This document shows positions 44,301 to 64,000 of a DNA stretch of 64,000 bases, piece by piece (positions within the stretch are counted from its first letter, which is position 1; every line of letters starts with the position of its first letter). A program made the translations under genes and the position numbers. The notes beneath the pieces were generated by a model. That model had not been told where the DNA came from. It saw nothing but the letters and a program-made list of their open reading frames with translations, and did not search any database. Origin of the DNA: Littorina saxatilis (taxonomy: Eukaryota > Mollusca > Gastropoda > Littorinimorpha > Littorinidae); NCBI RefSeq assembly GCF_037325665.1, contig NC_090261.1:29626515-29690514 (forward strand), written 5' to 3'.

Positions 44301-47300
44301 CACACAGGCTACATGTGCCCCTCGGACGTACGCAACCCACAATTCACCCAGCCATACAGCTCCACATGCACTTACTCATTCATGCAGCACTCTAGCACCC
44401 GGCCATGTACAACTCACACACTGGAACCCTCATACGGCTACATATTGCATTATAACACCCGCACAAACATTACAACCTCAAACATCGTACTAGATCTACA
44501 ACTAACAAGCATACATCCACTATCATGCACCGAATACATCATCATACATTACATATGATCATAACATATTGCATTATAACACACGCACAAACATTACAAC
44601 ATCAAACATCGTACTATATCTACAACTAACAAACGATCATACACTATCAAACACCAAGTACATCATCGTTCATTAAATTACATTGTACCCCCCCCCCCCC
44701 CCCCCCCCACCCCACCCCACCCCACCATACATTCACAATCGACACAGAATACATCATCATACATATATATATACATTACATCATAACCCCCATACATTAT
44801 CACAAATTACATTACATCATACCCCACCCCCCTATACGTACCACAGTTCACAGCAGTCACAGTTCGCATCACCCATAGTCCTCACAGCACAGTTCACATC
44901 ACCCATAGTCCTCACAGTCAAATTTCACAGCACCCGCCACCGAATGCCAAGTGCGAAGTACTAGGTCGTTCTCATCCACCAAGTATAAAGGAGAGGATAC
45001 CATCAGGCTAGATGAGAGTGTCTCCAATGTGAAGATGCCCCTATATAATGTTAATGTGTCTTTGCTGTGCAAGTGTCCCTAATGTGCAAGTTTCCCCACT
45101 GTGCAGGTGCTCCTAATGTCCAAGCGTCCCTTCCATGCAGGTGCCCCTAATCTCCAAACTGTGCAGATGCCCTGATGTCCCTATTTTGCAGGTGCCAATA
45201 ATGTTCAAATGTCCAAACTGTGCAGGCGATCCTACCACGGGTACCCTTTGTGTGAAAGTGTCCCTTCTGCGCAAATGTCCCTAATTTGCGCGTTTCCTTA
45301 CTGTGCAGGTGCTCCTAATGTCCAAGCGTCAATTCCATGAAGGTACCCCTAATGACCCTAATGTGCAGGTGCCCCTAATGTTCAAGTGTCCCTTCTGTGC
45401 AATGACCCTAATGTGCAGGTGCCCCTAGCGTTCAAGTGTCCCTTCTGTGCAATGACCCTAATGTGCAGGTGCCCCTAGCGTTCAAGTGTCCCTTCTGTGC
45501 AATGACCCTAATGTGCAGGTGCCCCTAGCGTTCAAGTGTCCAGCACACTCACACACAGCAATACAGCACACCGTCTTGTACCTCCTTCTGCCCTGCCGAA
45601 GTCGGGGTATCCTTTTTAATCCACCGAACATTAATATCCACAGCCATGTGTGTCTCCTGCCTCCGAACACACACGCCACAGAGCTCGACTCGATGTGCGC
45701 AGTTTCGTATAAAAATTATTTTCCAAATTTCCCCACTGTGTTTTATAAAATAATCATATTATGAAAGCACATACATTCTTATCTTAGTTATTATGTATTC
45801 ATTGTTAGCAAACATCGGCATTATTCATGTTTTACTTTAAACGCAATCATTGTTATTTATAGATCACAGGCACTTGATGTAAGTAGGTCACACACGTGTA
45901 AATGTTGTGCCCAGTCCTTGTTTTTGTTTCTGTTATTATTTTAGTTAGCAGGTCTAGTTGAGCACGTATTAAGTATCATGTACCCACTACTAGTCATTGT
46001 GCATTTTAGTTAATGGACTGATGATGTCATTTGTATGGAGTCGACGCACGTGCGAGGATATGTATGTGTGGGAGGGGGGGGGGGGGGGGGCGCGGGAGAT
46101 GGAAGCTTGCTGTATGTTATGTAATGTATATATTGTGTGTGATACGTGGAAATGTGATACTATTTATTTGCATGTATGATACAGGTACAAATGTGATAAT
46201 TGTAGGCTTATACTAGTGATTACTGTGTGTGATACATGAAATGTGATATGAATGCTGTTTTTATATGTTATACTCTTATTTTCTCCCAAGCGCAAGACAA
46301 ATTCTTCTATGAAAATTGAAGCCAATAAAATTTGAGTTGAGTTGAGTTGAGTTGAGTTGCAGGTGCCCCTAGCGTTCAAGTGTCCCTTCTGTGCAATGAC
46401 CCTAATGTGCAGGTGCCCCTAGCGTTCCAAGTGTCCCTATTGTGCAGGTGCCCCTAATGTTCAAGTGTCCTTTCTGTGCAATGACCCTAATGTGCAGGTG
46501 CCCCTAGCGTTCCAAGTGTCCCTATTGTGCAGGTGCCCCTAATGTTCAAGTTTCCTTTCTGTGCAATGACCCTAATGTGCAGGTGCCCCTAGCGTTCAAG
46601 TGTCCCTTCTGTGCAATGACCCTAATGTGCAGGTGCCCCTAGCGTTCCAAGTGTCCCTATTGTGCAGGTGCCCCTAATGTTCAAGTGTCCTTTCTGTGCA
46701 ATGACCCTAATGTGCAGGTGCCCCTAGCGTTCAAGTGTCCCTTCTGTGCAATGACCCTAATGTGCAGGTGCCCCTAGCGTTCAAGTGTCCCTATTGTGCA
46801 GGTGCCCCTAGCGTTCAAGTGTCCTTTCTGTGCAATGACCCTAATGTGCAGGTGCCCCTAATGTTCAAGTGTCCTTTCTGTGCAATGACCCTAATGTGCA
46901 GGTGCCCCTAATGTTCAAGTGTCCTTTCTGTGCAATGACCCTAATGTGCAGGTGCCCCTAATGTTCAAGTGTCCTTTCTGTGCAATGAACCTATTGTGCA
47001 GGTGCCCTAAATGTTCAAGTGTCCCTTCTGTGCAATGACCCTAATGTGCAGGTGCCCCTAGCGTTCAAGTGACCCTATTGTGCAGGTGCCCTAAATGTTC
47101 AAGTGTCCCTTCTGTAGAATGTAATGGTGACTGAAGAATCAATGTGGAAAAATAAGAAAAGAAGTCGGTGATGAGTTGATTCTTTACTGAAAACAAAAAA
47201 CAAACATGACGTTTCGGATCATAGATCCTTCGACAGATCAAAAAAAATTGTGAATTATTTTGTCCCTTCTGTGAAAGTACCCCTATTTTTCAAATGTCCC

Positions 47301-48366
47301 TACTGCGGGTGAACACATGAACTTAAATGATGTATGGTGATGGTAGTGGCTGTGGTGGTGATAGAACAAAAGACGATGTCTATGACAACGAGGAAGATGA
47401 TTATGATGAAGATTTATGAATTATATCACTGACATTAAGGTTGTTTTGCTTCAGATTCCGTGCCCGTATTGCGACAGCTTTTTCTCGGTTATGTCCAACC
47501 TGAAACGTCACACCGGACGAGAACATAATGACGTCAACGTCTTCGTCTGCAACATATGTTGTCACAAGTTCAACATGAGGAGGACTCTTAAAAAGCACAT
47601 CAGAGTAAGTTGAGTGGTTGAATAACAGTCAATATGTGAGTCGAGCCTTCAGTATCATTAATATTTTGTTGATTGTGGTCAGTATGTAATTCTGCATCTT
47701 CTTGCTAGAATTATTTTGTAGGGAAGGAAATAAGAAAGTTCTAACTAAGTAAGTTTTAGGTGGGGTTTTTTTTTTAGTTTAAATCAGCGGTTAAGCCATA
47801 CATTTGTTTACAGTTGTTGTGTTAAGGGACAATTATCTTGATAAATCATTAAAATGTTGTGTTTTGGGCGATACAAAAATGTTAGTACAGTGGAACCCAC
47901 CCTCTGATCACCAAAAATCTGAGATTACCAGGTGTTGAAAATGAGGGAGCTAAATTTACAGACGGTATGGAGAAAAATCAGAAAAGGGAAGACACTTAAA
48001 CGCAATGAGGCAGACAAAATTTATAACAAATATTTACTGGTCTTTAAAGGGACGGAGTCCTAAATCAAGGATTCTTTACTGAAAGGGGGATTCCGTTGTA
48101 GGCCTACAATTTCTGCATCTTTGCCTTCTGAACAGGAACAGCACATACGGGAGTTCCCTTTCTGCTGCCCGGAGTGCCTGGACAACTTTCGGTCTGAGAA
48201 AGAGGCATTCGAGCATCGCAAACGCCACGATATCTGCACATATCCGTGTGATGACTGCAAACTGCTCTTCTACACAGAAGAGCACTTCGGCGAACACATG
48301 GCAACCCACCACATCACCCTTAGCGCGAACCACAGCCAGGGTGACGAGGATTCGAATATGACGTAA
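35136..48366 (+). CDS. C2H2 zinc-finger protein with AT-hooks
   Basis: Exons 35136-35349, 39833-43809, 47455-47604 and 48136-48366 join in matching phases (1, 0, 0) into about 1,520 residues. Seen in order: a Ser/Thr/Pro-rich N-terminal part, a Gly-Ser-Ile repeat (40792-40950), a Pro-rich stretch (about 41620-41660), two AT-hooks (RGRPRKK at 42217-42237; KRRGRPKK at 42283-42306), one C2H2 finger (43228-43293), a Lys-rich stretch that could be a nuclear signal (43558-43612), and four more fingers in the last two exons. The third finger is split by the last intron and is complete only after splicing (HIR-EQH), which supports that join. AT-hooks with fingers point to a nuclear, AT-rich-DNA-binding protein. 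No ortholog is recognised. The start is uncertain; a six-codon exon at 32660 may precede. Confidence 0.82.
35388..35718. mobile_element. TTAA-flanked short inverted-repeat element, 323 bp
   Basis: The body at 35392-35714 begins AGGCAGAGTC and ends AACTGTGCCT, with TTAA on both sides, 38 bp downstream of a donor of the zinc-finger gene. Its ends resemble those of 3380-3680 and 25211-26044. Confidence 0.6.
36053..37601 (+). mobile_element. Unit 1 of a three-copy palindrome-ended element
   Basis: Begins with a ~46-bp segment that is the reverse complement of its right end (37556-37601), then a 163-bp palindrome (36104-36266) and a body that matches unit 2. The body is interrupted by a separate repeat at 36722-37099. 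The body shows no transposase. Confidence 0.7.
36722..37099 (+). mobile_element. Short element inserted into unit 1
   Basis: Absent from units 2 and 3, where 'aaccttgttttt' runs directly into 'tctttaac'. Begins GGCTCACGAAG and ends GGCTTCGCCTCTTG; a related copy in reverse lies at about 56767-57150. The empty sites in the sister units fix the insertion. GT and GC microsatellite inside. Confidence 0.75.
37606..38686 (+). mobile_element. Unit 2, left arm of a 1.08-kb inverted repeat
   Basis: Matches unit 1 without the insert and is mirrored almost base for base by 38731-39819. Contains the 163-bp palindrome at 37612-37774. The 44-bp spacer 38687-38730 is the unit's own right end. Confidence 0.85.
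38731..39819 (-). mobile_element. Unit 3, right arm of the inverted repeat
   Basis: Reverse complement of unit 2 with a ~10-bp extra segment near 39013 and few substitutions. Its palindrome (39651-39813) ends 19 bp before the 4-kb exon of the zinc-finger gene. Confidence 0.85.
39833..43809 (+). CDS. Zinc-finger gene, 4-kb main exon
   Basis: Starts after GTTATAG with codons for LGLQTFTASDS and ends at RTRINST before the donor GTAAGT at 43810. The open frame extends upstream to 39793, but that part lies in a repeat and is not exon. Contains both AT-hooks, the first finger (CEICGRKYSTPQTLTRHKRV) and the Lys-rich stretch. Long opposite-strand frames are shadows. Confidence 0.88.
40792..40955 (+). 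repeat. In-frame 21-bp coding minisatellite
   Basis: About eight units of GGATCTGGAGGGATCGGTTC plus one base encode GGIGSGS heptads. Length variation between alleles would keep the frame. Confidence 0.9.
43840..44150 (+). repeat. Degenerate ~125-bp repeats with TTGGTTGGTTG
   Basis: Three loose copies with a TTGGTTG-rich start and 'gctattacccc'-like text follow the donor of the 4-kb exon. Confidence 0.5.
44148..45005 (-). mobile_element. Possible 3' end of a LINE plus AC-rich repeats
   Basis: In reverse, 44148-44200 reads as a tail-like 'tgaggacaataaaacttctt' segment of the sort found at LINE 3' ends. The rest is A/C-rich with a repeated 'catattgcattataacac' block (44440-44480, 44560-44590), poly-C at 44690 and no open frame for a reverse transcriptase. 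Confidence 0.35.
45010..47115. repeat. 50-bp minisatellite split by an insertion
   Basis: Units near AATGACCCTAATGTGCAGGT plus GCCCCTAGCGTTCAAGTGTC plus CCTTCTGTGC. Diverged at the left end, more regular from 45360 to 45540 and from 46359 to 47110. Intronic. Confidence 0.9.
45541..46358 (+). mobile_element. Retroposed insert in the minisatellite
   Basis: About 815 bp of unrelated sequence ending AATAAAATTTGAGTTGAG with a (TTGAG)n tail. Minisatellite units resume directly on both sides. The pentamer tail and position suggest a 5'-truncated non-LTR retroposon; no reverse transcriptase motif remains. Confidence 0.6.
47455..47604 (+). CDS. Zinc-finger gene, exon with fingers 2 and 3
   Basis: 50 codons, phase 0 at both ends. 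Finger 2 is CPYCDSFFSVMSNLKRHTGR then EH; finger 3 begins CNICCHKF and keeps its first His (KKHIR) here, with the second His in the next exon. Confidence 0.92.
47888..48102. mobile_element. Short inverted-repeat element upstream of the last zinc-finger exon
   Basis: Left end ACAGTGGAACCCACCCTC, right end GGGGGATTCCGTTGTA, a diverged inverted pair like that of 51062-51625. It stops about 33 bp before the exon 48136. Confidence 0.5.
48136..48366 (+). CDS. Zinc-finger gene, last exon with fingers 4 and 5
   Basis: Starts EQHIREFPFCCPECL, supplies the second His of finger 3, then finger 4 (CPEC to HRKRH) and finger 5 (CDDC to HMATHH). Stop at 48364-48366. The open frame runs back to 48121, but AACAG at 48131-48135 is the likely acceptor. 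Confidence 0.9.
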   Translation, partial: EQHIREFPFCCPECLDNFRSEKEAFEHRKRHDICTYPCDDCKLLFYTEEHFGEHMATHHITLSANHSQGDEDSNMT

Positions 48367-49330
48367 TTGTATGACATCAGACCTTGTGACATTAATTAAC
48401 AGCCGCAGTAATGAAGGTCCCACTGTAAAGTACATTTGAGAGTCAAATTTAAACGCAGCAGTCGCTATAGTTTTAAAGATACGATTGTATCGTAAATGTT
48501 ATAAGTAGATCACATGAATCTTTGATCTTTAACACGTTAGTGGCTTGGAAGAGTTTTAAAGATACGATTATGACGTATATAAATCGGATTGCAGAAAGAC
48601 CATAATGAAAAGAATGTTAAAACTCAGAAAAAATCGAGGTCTTGTTTTGTGTAACTTTTTTTTTTATGTAACAAATCTGGAAAAAAAAGACCAGCGAAAG
48701 AAACAAAGAGAAAGAAAATATTGCAGGCTTTGTGTGTGACATGTAAATGCTTTTGAACACAGAGACGGGTTATATGGTAAACTTTTTTTTCTGCGCAACG
48801 TAAATAAATGCCTTGTGTTGGTTTGCTTGTTTTACAGGAAAGTATAAACATCAGGGTTTTTTCATGAACAGCATTTTATCGGCAACACTTGCCACTTCCA
48901 TTCCTTCACCCTCTCCTCGATCCCTTCTCAAGACCCCCATCCCTCCACCCCTTTACTGATTCACAGCATCATTTGAGGCATCTTGTGAATTGTCGACTCT
49001 ATTGTGGTCCTGTTTACATGTTTCTTAGTATGTACGTGTCGGCATGAAGGTGAATGTAAGAAAAAAGTGGTTTGTTGATAAATTGTCTCCTTCAGGAATT
49101 ATTCGCCTGATGTCAACAGTTTTCATTGCGTGATTCACGACATCATTTGAAGCATCTACATGGGTTGTTCTACTCATGTGGTCCTGCATACTTGTAGTTT
49201 TACTTTTATGCGACAAATCTGAAAGAAAACCAGCGAAAGAAACAGAGAAAGACAATATTGCATCATGTGTCGTGAGTTGTAGACTCAATTGTGGTCCTGT
49301 CACATAAACTTGTTCCTTTATGTGTACGTT
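48367..49330. other. 3' flank of the zinc-finger gene
   Basis: Presumed 3' UTR and spacer. A block with 'acaaatctg...aaaccagcgaaagaaacagagaaag' occurs twice (about 48660-48720 and 49205-49260). No gene seen. Confidence 0.5.
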
Positions 49331-49331
49331 T

Positions 49332-49727
49332 TAGGCCCCCCCCCAAAAAAATGTGTCTGTTTCTGGTAACATGGCTAAAAAAAATAGGGTAGGTAGGTAG
49401 GGTTGTTTTTGTTTTTTTTTCCCCCAATAAAACTAACTTTAAAAATCGCGCAAAGAGACTGGATTCACTATACATAGAGACAAGACACTCAACACATTTA
49501 CAAATCTGTGACAAAGACTGAAAGAGTATGACATGTTTTTCTTTGTTTACCTGGTCTGATATTTCCATGATGAAACAGAAAAGAAGACTTGAGACATCTT
49601 ACATCTTGAGCTTGGACAAATGGGAAAAATTTTTGAGTTTGGGAAAAAAAAGTTTAGGGTCGGCGCCGAAATTTAGGGTCGGTCGGGTGACCAGAAACAG
49701 ACACTTTTTTTTTTTGGCCTTATCATG
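49332..49727. mobile_element. Short inverted-repeat element
   Basis: Ends are AGGCCCCCCCCCAAAAAAATG with TGTCTGTTTCTGG on the left and CCAGAAACAGACAC plus a T run and GGCCTTA on the right. Confidence 0.6.
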
Positions 49728-49729
49728 AA

Positions 49730-51060
49730 GGTGAATGTAAGAAGAAATTAGTTTGTAGATATTTGTCTCTGGTCAAGCCTCCTTCGGAAAATATTCTTAT
49801 TCACCTTTCCAACAATTTTCAATGCATGATCATGAGAATTCGTTTTTGATTTTCTTATTTCGTTATCGTAAATTGGGACACCTTACGCCAGAGAAAGAAT
49901 CGTTGTAAATCAGAAAGGACGAAAAGATGTTTATTTTGGTCCACTTTTTACTTGAATTGATGATGGTGATATTTTATGGACTTGCTAACCAAGGCTGTTT
50001 GCTTGCAAATAAACTTCCTGGTGTAAAATGTTATTTTTCATTGCTGGGGTACTTGAAGACGGATATAAAGAAGTTAAAACATTTATTGAAGAAGACAAGA
50101 TTGAAGGGAGAACTTGAAAAAGTGGTGGTAGGGGAGAGGGGGTGTAGGTGAGGGTGGTATTATCTGGAAGAAATCGTCTGTAAAATTTCATGAACATCTG
50201 TCCTATAGTTTTATTAGAATCTATGTACGCACACACACACACACACACACACAGACACTTGCTGTTGGCTCCCACTCGACTACCTGTCTGAAGTAAAATA
50301 TTTGATCAAGTATTTAATGAATGCAAAATGTTGATTTTTATTTTTTATTTTTTTCCTCGGTTTTAACGTCTCTGCATATTTGTCACTGAGAAGTGATGAA
50401 AGAAAAGTCATTTTTACGGACCCAGCTTCTTTATGCATTATGACCCAGAAAATCATGCACATAATTAGGTCAATTGTCTTTGTATGACAAGGAGAGCTCT
50501 ACCTTCTGCTTTTTTTTTTTCGTGAGTTTTTTTGTGTGCATTTTATTTATATGCTGTTGAAGTGTTTGAATTCGTTAATAAATTTAATTGAATTGTTGGC
50601 GTTTTTTCTGAAAATGATAATGCTTTCTCTCTCTTGAGCACATATAAACACACAGGCAGAAAGCGCTTTATACAACTCGCTCCGATCCGTCTCTCTCGTG
50701 CACAAGTGGGATCCCAAGCTGATTACTTTGTGAGTTCGTTTTCTTAGTTTGTGACTCGCGCACACACAGACGGCGGACCGAAGTGTTCATGATATTCTCT
50801 TTCTCTCTCTCTCTGTTAACAAAGTCATACATTCAAGGGACAAAATATTTCTTTTATTGTATCACAATTCAACTTGTTGAAAATAAATCCGAGAAGCATA
50901 TAACATTTTACAACCTCTTTTTGCCATTATAATTCTGTTGATTTATCATTTGAAAATAACAGGATGTGCAATTTAATCCAGGCAACAACAAAAATGCGTC
51001 CAGTCATAAGCATCTCAACCATCAAGTACCTGCGCAAATGACCTCAATTACAGCAAGTTA
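49730..51060. other. Spacer
   Basis: AT-rich with a short CA array at 50227-50252. No gene recognised; small open frames here have no recognisable domain. Confidence 0.45.
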
Positions 51061-51061
51061 A

Positions 51062-51625
51062 TTTTCATGTATACAAGAACCCCCCTTGTAAGATCCCCCA
51101 ATTTAAAGGCTGCCATACTGGTAGCGTTCATTAATTAAGTCATATTGTTTACATGTGCCAATAATGTTATAAAACTGTACCTAAGGGGATATAATAACGA
51201 TTGGCTGTAGCTTTCGAACACAGAAAAAAATATTTCAGTATTGCTAAGTGGTGTTGATAGTGCCATCTTTGGTTTACGAAACGTCACAAAGTGCCGTCAA
51301 CGGTCTAAAAATAGCCCAAGTCCTGGAGAACTGTTGCTAAACAATGCAATAAAGAATTAATTATTTCTCGTAATTGGTAAGGACTTCAAACCTTAAACTT
51401 TGCAGGAAGCTTAATTTATACATCCCCGCAACGATGGGAAAAACCCTGGAAGTAATTAAACTAATTAAATAGGACTATGTCAGCCTTTAAGTCTCCCTCC
51501 CTGGTTTCTCAGATTTTCCGAGCACAACCTCTGCAGATTTACTCCAATTTTTAAACTCCCTCCTTTTTTAAAACCTGATTTTCTCAGGATTTTGGAGATC
51601 TTAAAAGGGGGGTTCCACTGTGTAT
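51062..51625. mobile_element. Inverted-repeat element with GGAACCCCCCTT ends
   Basis: Left GAACCCCCCTTGTAAGATC, right CTTAAAAGGGGGGTTCCACT. No coding capacity. Confidence 0.5.
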
Positions 51626-51629
51626 CACA

Positions 51630-52945
51630 GTACAGAAACAACTATAATTCTCTTTTGATTGCATATATATGTAAAAATAAAAACCCTTCTAGTCACAACA
51701 AAGGTAGCTTCAAAATCGGTCACAAAAATGTTAAATCTCATCACAAAGTAATAAAGCTGAAATGTACGGGGAGATAAAATTGTGACAATGTCTTAATTAG
51801 TTATTGATTTGATCATTTGAATATATATCTATATTTATAATACTCGTCAACAGGTAGCGTAAACGCAGGTTCTTGTGTCATTTTGATTCATGTAGACATT
51901 GAAAAAGTCTTGCTGTGATCAAGCAATGCTAAAAACAAACAAGTAAACTAACAAACAACGGCTAAATGTTAGCGGTTAACAGTCAAACCCTCAATTTGTT
52001 AAATACCAGAAAGACCTCAGCCAAAGATTTGCAAAACACATTTTTACATGTACTTTCAAGGAAATTCATACAAATTATGGAAATGGTATTATAATCTTGT
52101 AATATTCTTGTGATTGTTCTGTAGAATGCAAACAAGAACAAATCACTCGCTCACACCCATACACACTCCTTCACAAGCTTGCGTGTATGTGCCATTCACC
52201 AGACGCACATAAGTGGCATTCACGTAACTCTCACTCGGAAGGTGTTGACAGAAATCTTACATGGTGCAAGCCTTCAAGAAATTAAAATAAACTGAGATAT
52301 TCTCAGCAGGCTAGAGTACAAAAATGATAATACAGGCAACCACATCCATGCTTGTGCACAACAGCAATTAAGTATTCTCCCTCTCTAAAATGGCCCAAAA
52401 ATTAAACAAACCAACTGTCATACAATGATTCAGGAAGAAGACATTCAGACATATAATACACACATCACATGTTCAAGGCTAACGCCTTTTCAGTTCTCCC
52501 CAGAAATCCGGTTTTTGAAAACTTAAAACTTTGTTCTTTGACCCTACAAGATAATAAAAAAAAGACTCAGCTTCTGGGGGCCGCCGCTGTGGACCCTGGC
52601 CTTTCAGGTTTTTCACTTTTTTGTGTGTTAGCCCTGCATGTTACCCCCACACACACACACACACACACACAGAGAAACAGAGCACCTTTTTCTGCATATC
52701 TGCTAAATTACAGATTGATTACACACATTCCAATACACATCCTGTAACCCAAATGTTTGGAGGCAAACCGCCAAACAAACCGCCATAAGATAAAAGTTAT
52801 AACCCTGTAGTAATTGGATAAAAGGTACAAGCATGCAACCAAAATATCTAAGCAACTGAGGATATGCATTTGAAAATTAACAAGCTGTTCAATTTGTATA
52901 CAGGAAAAGTAATCCCTCAAATATTGCAAAGTTCAAGATTAAAAA
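51630..52945. other. Spacer
   Basis: AT-rich sequence with a CA array near 52650. A fragment 'cagcttctgggggcc' near 52568 recalls the GC-rich block at 56290. No gene. Confidence 0.45.
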
Positions 52946-52948
52946 AAA

Positions 52949-53700
52949 AACAAGTCGCGTAAGGCGAAATGACTACATTTAGTCAAGCTGTGGAACTCAC
53001 AGAATGAAACTGAACGTAGTCCGCCGCTAGTGCAAAAGGCAGTGAAAGTGACGAGCCTGTTTGGCGCGGTTGCGCTGTGCTTCATAGCACACTTAACTAC
53101 TTTCTGAGCGTGTTTTTAATCCAAACATATCATATCTATATGTTTTTGGAATCAGGAACCGACAAGGAATAAGATGAAAGTGTTTTTAAATTGATTTCAA
53201 AAATTTAATTTTGATCAAAATTTTTATATTTTTAATTTTCAGAGCTTGTTTTTAATCCAAATATAACATATTTATATGTTTTTGGAATCAGGAAATGATG
53301 AAGAATAAGATGAACGTAAATTTGGATCGTTTTATAAAAAATTTCTAATGAATTTTTAAGCCACCAAGCTGAAATGCAATACCGAAGTCCGGCCTTCGTC
53401 GAAGATTGCTTGGCCAAAATTTTGATTGAAATATGAGGGTGTGACAGTGCCGCCTCAACTTTTACAAAAAGCCGGATATGACGTCATCAAAGACATTTAT
53501 CGAAAAAAAGAAAAAAACTTCTGGGGATATCATTCCCAGGAACTCTCATGTAAAATTTCATAAAGATCGGTCCAGTAGTTCAGTCTGAATCGCTCTACAC
53601 ACACACACGCACAGACAGACACACATACACATACACCACGACCCTCGTCTCGATTCCCCCTCTACGTTAAAACATTTAGTCAAAACTTGACTAAATGTAA
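52949..53700 (-). mobile_element. Interspersed repeat, reverse copy
   Basis: Starts ACAAGTCGCGTAAGGCGAAA and ends at TTTAGTCAAAACTTGACTAAA, the mirror order of 59834-60684. The terminal segment is a small palindrome. Confidence 0.8.
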
Positions 53701-53704
53701 AAAG

Positions 53705-55014
53705 AAAATCAATTGCATGTATTACTGTATCTCTCGCAAGTCAAAGGAACCTTCAAATCAATTCTCTCTGAATACTTTCCCTTGACACTGTTGAAGAAAA
53801 TGGTGTTACTGTTTGAATGACAATATAATAGGTTTTACCAAGGCTATCTGCCAACAAGTACTTTCCTCCCCCAAATTTAATATTCAAAGAACTCAGCTGC
53901 ATGTATTCGTTTTACACAAGATGGAAAAATGTCAGACATACAACTTACACAGTACACACAGCCCCAGAAAATTAACCAAATGTGTTAAGTGCTACGTACT
54001 TTAGCTATTCTCCTCTGCTTACCTTGTTTACACAATGATACATTCAAAATCACAAATACTGAGCTCACGGATAGCAACGTACACTGATACATGGTAGTAT
54101 CCTTGTAGACTCGATGCTCTTAGCCTCTATAAAAAGTTCCTTTCACATATTATTTGTCAGTACACCTCTCGTACTTTGTAGCAGGCGTTTGCTCACCATT
54201 AAAAAACAAATTAAGATTAATAATAAATTCTGCTACTTCGTTAAAGTATAAATATAATCCCAGATATGTAACAGTGAGTGTCATAAAACATTTTAAAGGA
54301 ATGGATTTTTTGGGACTGTATTTCCTGCCCTTTCTTGACAGGTTATCATTCTATCACTATCAGACTGGGGTTTTTTTCTTCTATTTTCAAGTAAAAAAAT
54401 ATTAATGGTTCCAGTAGATGCTGCCAAGTTTGTTATGGGAAAATGTAATTCATCTAACAAAAGAACTAATTTTGCGTATATAGACAGCCACAACAGTTGT
54501 TTGCTTCTCCATAGCAGGAACACCCAGTATATATTGCAAAATGGTCTTCACTTACCCCAAGATACCTGCATATTGTATCACAGTAAACACCGACTAATTT
54601 GCAACCACCACAGATTTTCATGAACAGGAAACTGTCCCTGGACTGATAACCAAGCAAAAGAATATCAAATCGATGCTCAAGACGAAAGATCATCAGACGC
54701 TTGCACCATTTCCTGTGCAAAAACGTAAATTCCACATTTGTGGCTTGCACCAATTTTTCTTTGCAAAGGAGTAAATTCCACATTAAACGCTTGAACCAGT
54801 TTCTTTGCAAAGACATAAGTTCATTAGATGCTTGCACAATCTTTGCGAAGGCGTAAACTCCACATTAAACGCTTGCACCCTTTTCTTTGCAAAGATGGTA
54901 AGTTCATTAGATGTTTGCATCATCTACATCAGATGCTTTCATCACTTTTTTTGCCAAATCCTTGCACTGCCATTGTAAAGTGAGCTGCCTGTAGGAACAT
55001 GGTTTTTTTCCATG
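53705..55014 (-). other. Probable 3' UTR and flank of the - strand GT43 gene
   Basis: A degenerate repeat of about 40 bp (gcttgcacc, tttctttgcaaag, taaattccacatt) covers about 54695-54930. Where transcription ends cannot be told. Confidence 0.45.
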
Positions 55015-63748
<8,734 letters not shown>

Positions 63749-64000
63749 CTGCAGCAGAAATTAATTAAGTGTCAAGAAATATGGAACAAGTAAAATTGTG
63801 TCAGAACTTAATAACCAAATTTTAAATACAGAAAGAGGTTTCAGAAATATCCAATATAAGTGTGCACCATAAAAGACACGAAGAATCACTTTAAGTTAAA
63901 CAAAAATCCTGAACATCTTTAATCAATAAAAGTGTGTACATTTGCATCAATAAAACCACATTCAAAAGTTGCATCTATCAGATGAAAGCCTTCATAGCAG
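63749..64000 (-). other. Intron of the - strand GT43 gene
   Basis: AT-rich intron sequence upstream of the stem exon. No anchor exon is visible before the edge. Confidence 0.5.

Noticed and set aside
47150-47260. Retroelement fragment (text 'atgacgtttcggatcatagatccttcg')
   Set aside because: Resembles sequence seen in several retroelement classes, but it is too short to assign.

Overview
The window looks like a gene-poor, repeat-rich stretch of a marine gastropod genome, probably a caenogastropod such as a periwinkle. This is inferred from long dinucleotide microsatellites, tRNA-derived SINEs, many short TTAA-bounded elements and long introns; no species marker was seen. All genes are spliced in eukaryotic style, and no bacterial or viral gene was recognised.

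Five coding loci can be supported. (1) A + strand adenylate-forming acyl-CoA synthetase ends at 8232, with exons 5883-6200 and 6880-8232 and a possible five-codon first exon at 2744-2758; its intron is best read as GC-AG. (2) A + strand GT43 beta-1,3-glucuronosyltransferase runs from 11004 to 29366 in six exons and includes its own membrane anchor. (3) A + strand protein with C2H2 zinc fingers and AT-hooks runs from about 35136 to 48366 (four exons, one of about 4 kb). (4) A second GT43 gene lies on the - strand from beyond the right edge to 55015 (six exons seen, N-terminus missing). (5) A single exon with a BED-like zinc finger lies antisense inside an intron of that gene. The two GT43 genes share intron positions and phases across the catalytic domain, so they look like old local duplicates now facing each other with the zinc-finger gene between them. 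The - strand copy keeps the canonical motifs; the + strand copy is divergent in several.

The rest is repeats. Left part (1-11000): microsatellites, two tRNA-derived SINEs, TTAA-bounded short elements and the synthetase. 11-29 kb: introns of the first GT43 gene, filled with minisatellites (64 bp, 52 bp and 21 bp units), inverted copies of a repeat with an irregular GTTTCCGTTC motif, an 834-bp TTAA element, a 640-bp CATT-type tract that touches a 3' splice site, and a 1.3-kb element with 190-bp terminal inverted repeats. 29-35 kb: spacer with a hAT-like short element and a repeat carrying many AAGGTCA sites. 36-40 kb: three copies of one unit, two of them forming a near-perfect 1.08-kb inverted repeat that ends 13 bp before the 4-kb zinc-finger exon. 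44-47 kb: a 50-bp minisatellite split by a retroposed insert. 48-55 kb: spacer and short elements. 55-64 kb: introns of the second GT43 gene with nested elements and a CT tract of about 450 bp.

The most unusual signal is a set of long palindromes at 17964-18040, 27835-27965 (and its inverted copy), 36104-36266 (and two copies) and 62602-62745. They are unrelated or only partly related in arm sequence, but in each the stem is broken at mirrored places by the same dinucleotide, GA facing GA within C-GA-G. One strand can therefore fold with tandem G-A pairs while the other shows T-C mismatches, so an otherwise symmetric palindrome gains strand polarity. One copy sits inside a tRNA-derived SINE and others sit in the ends of DNA elements.
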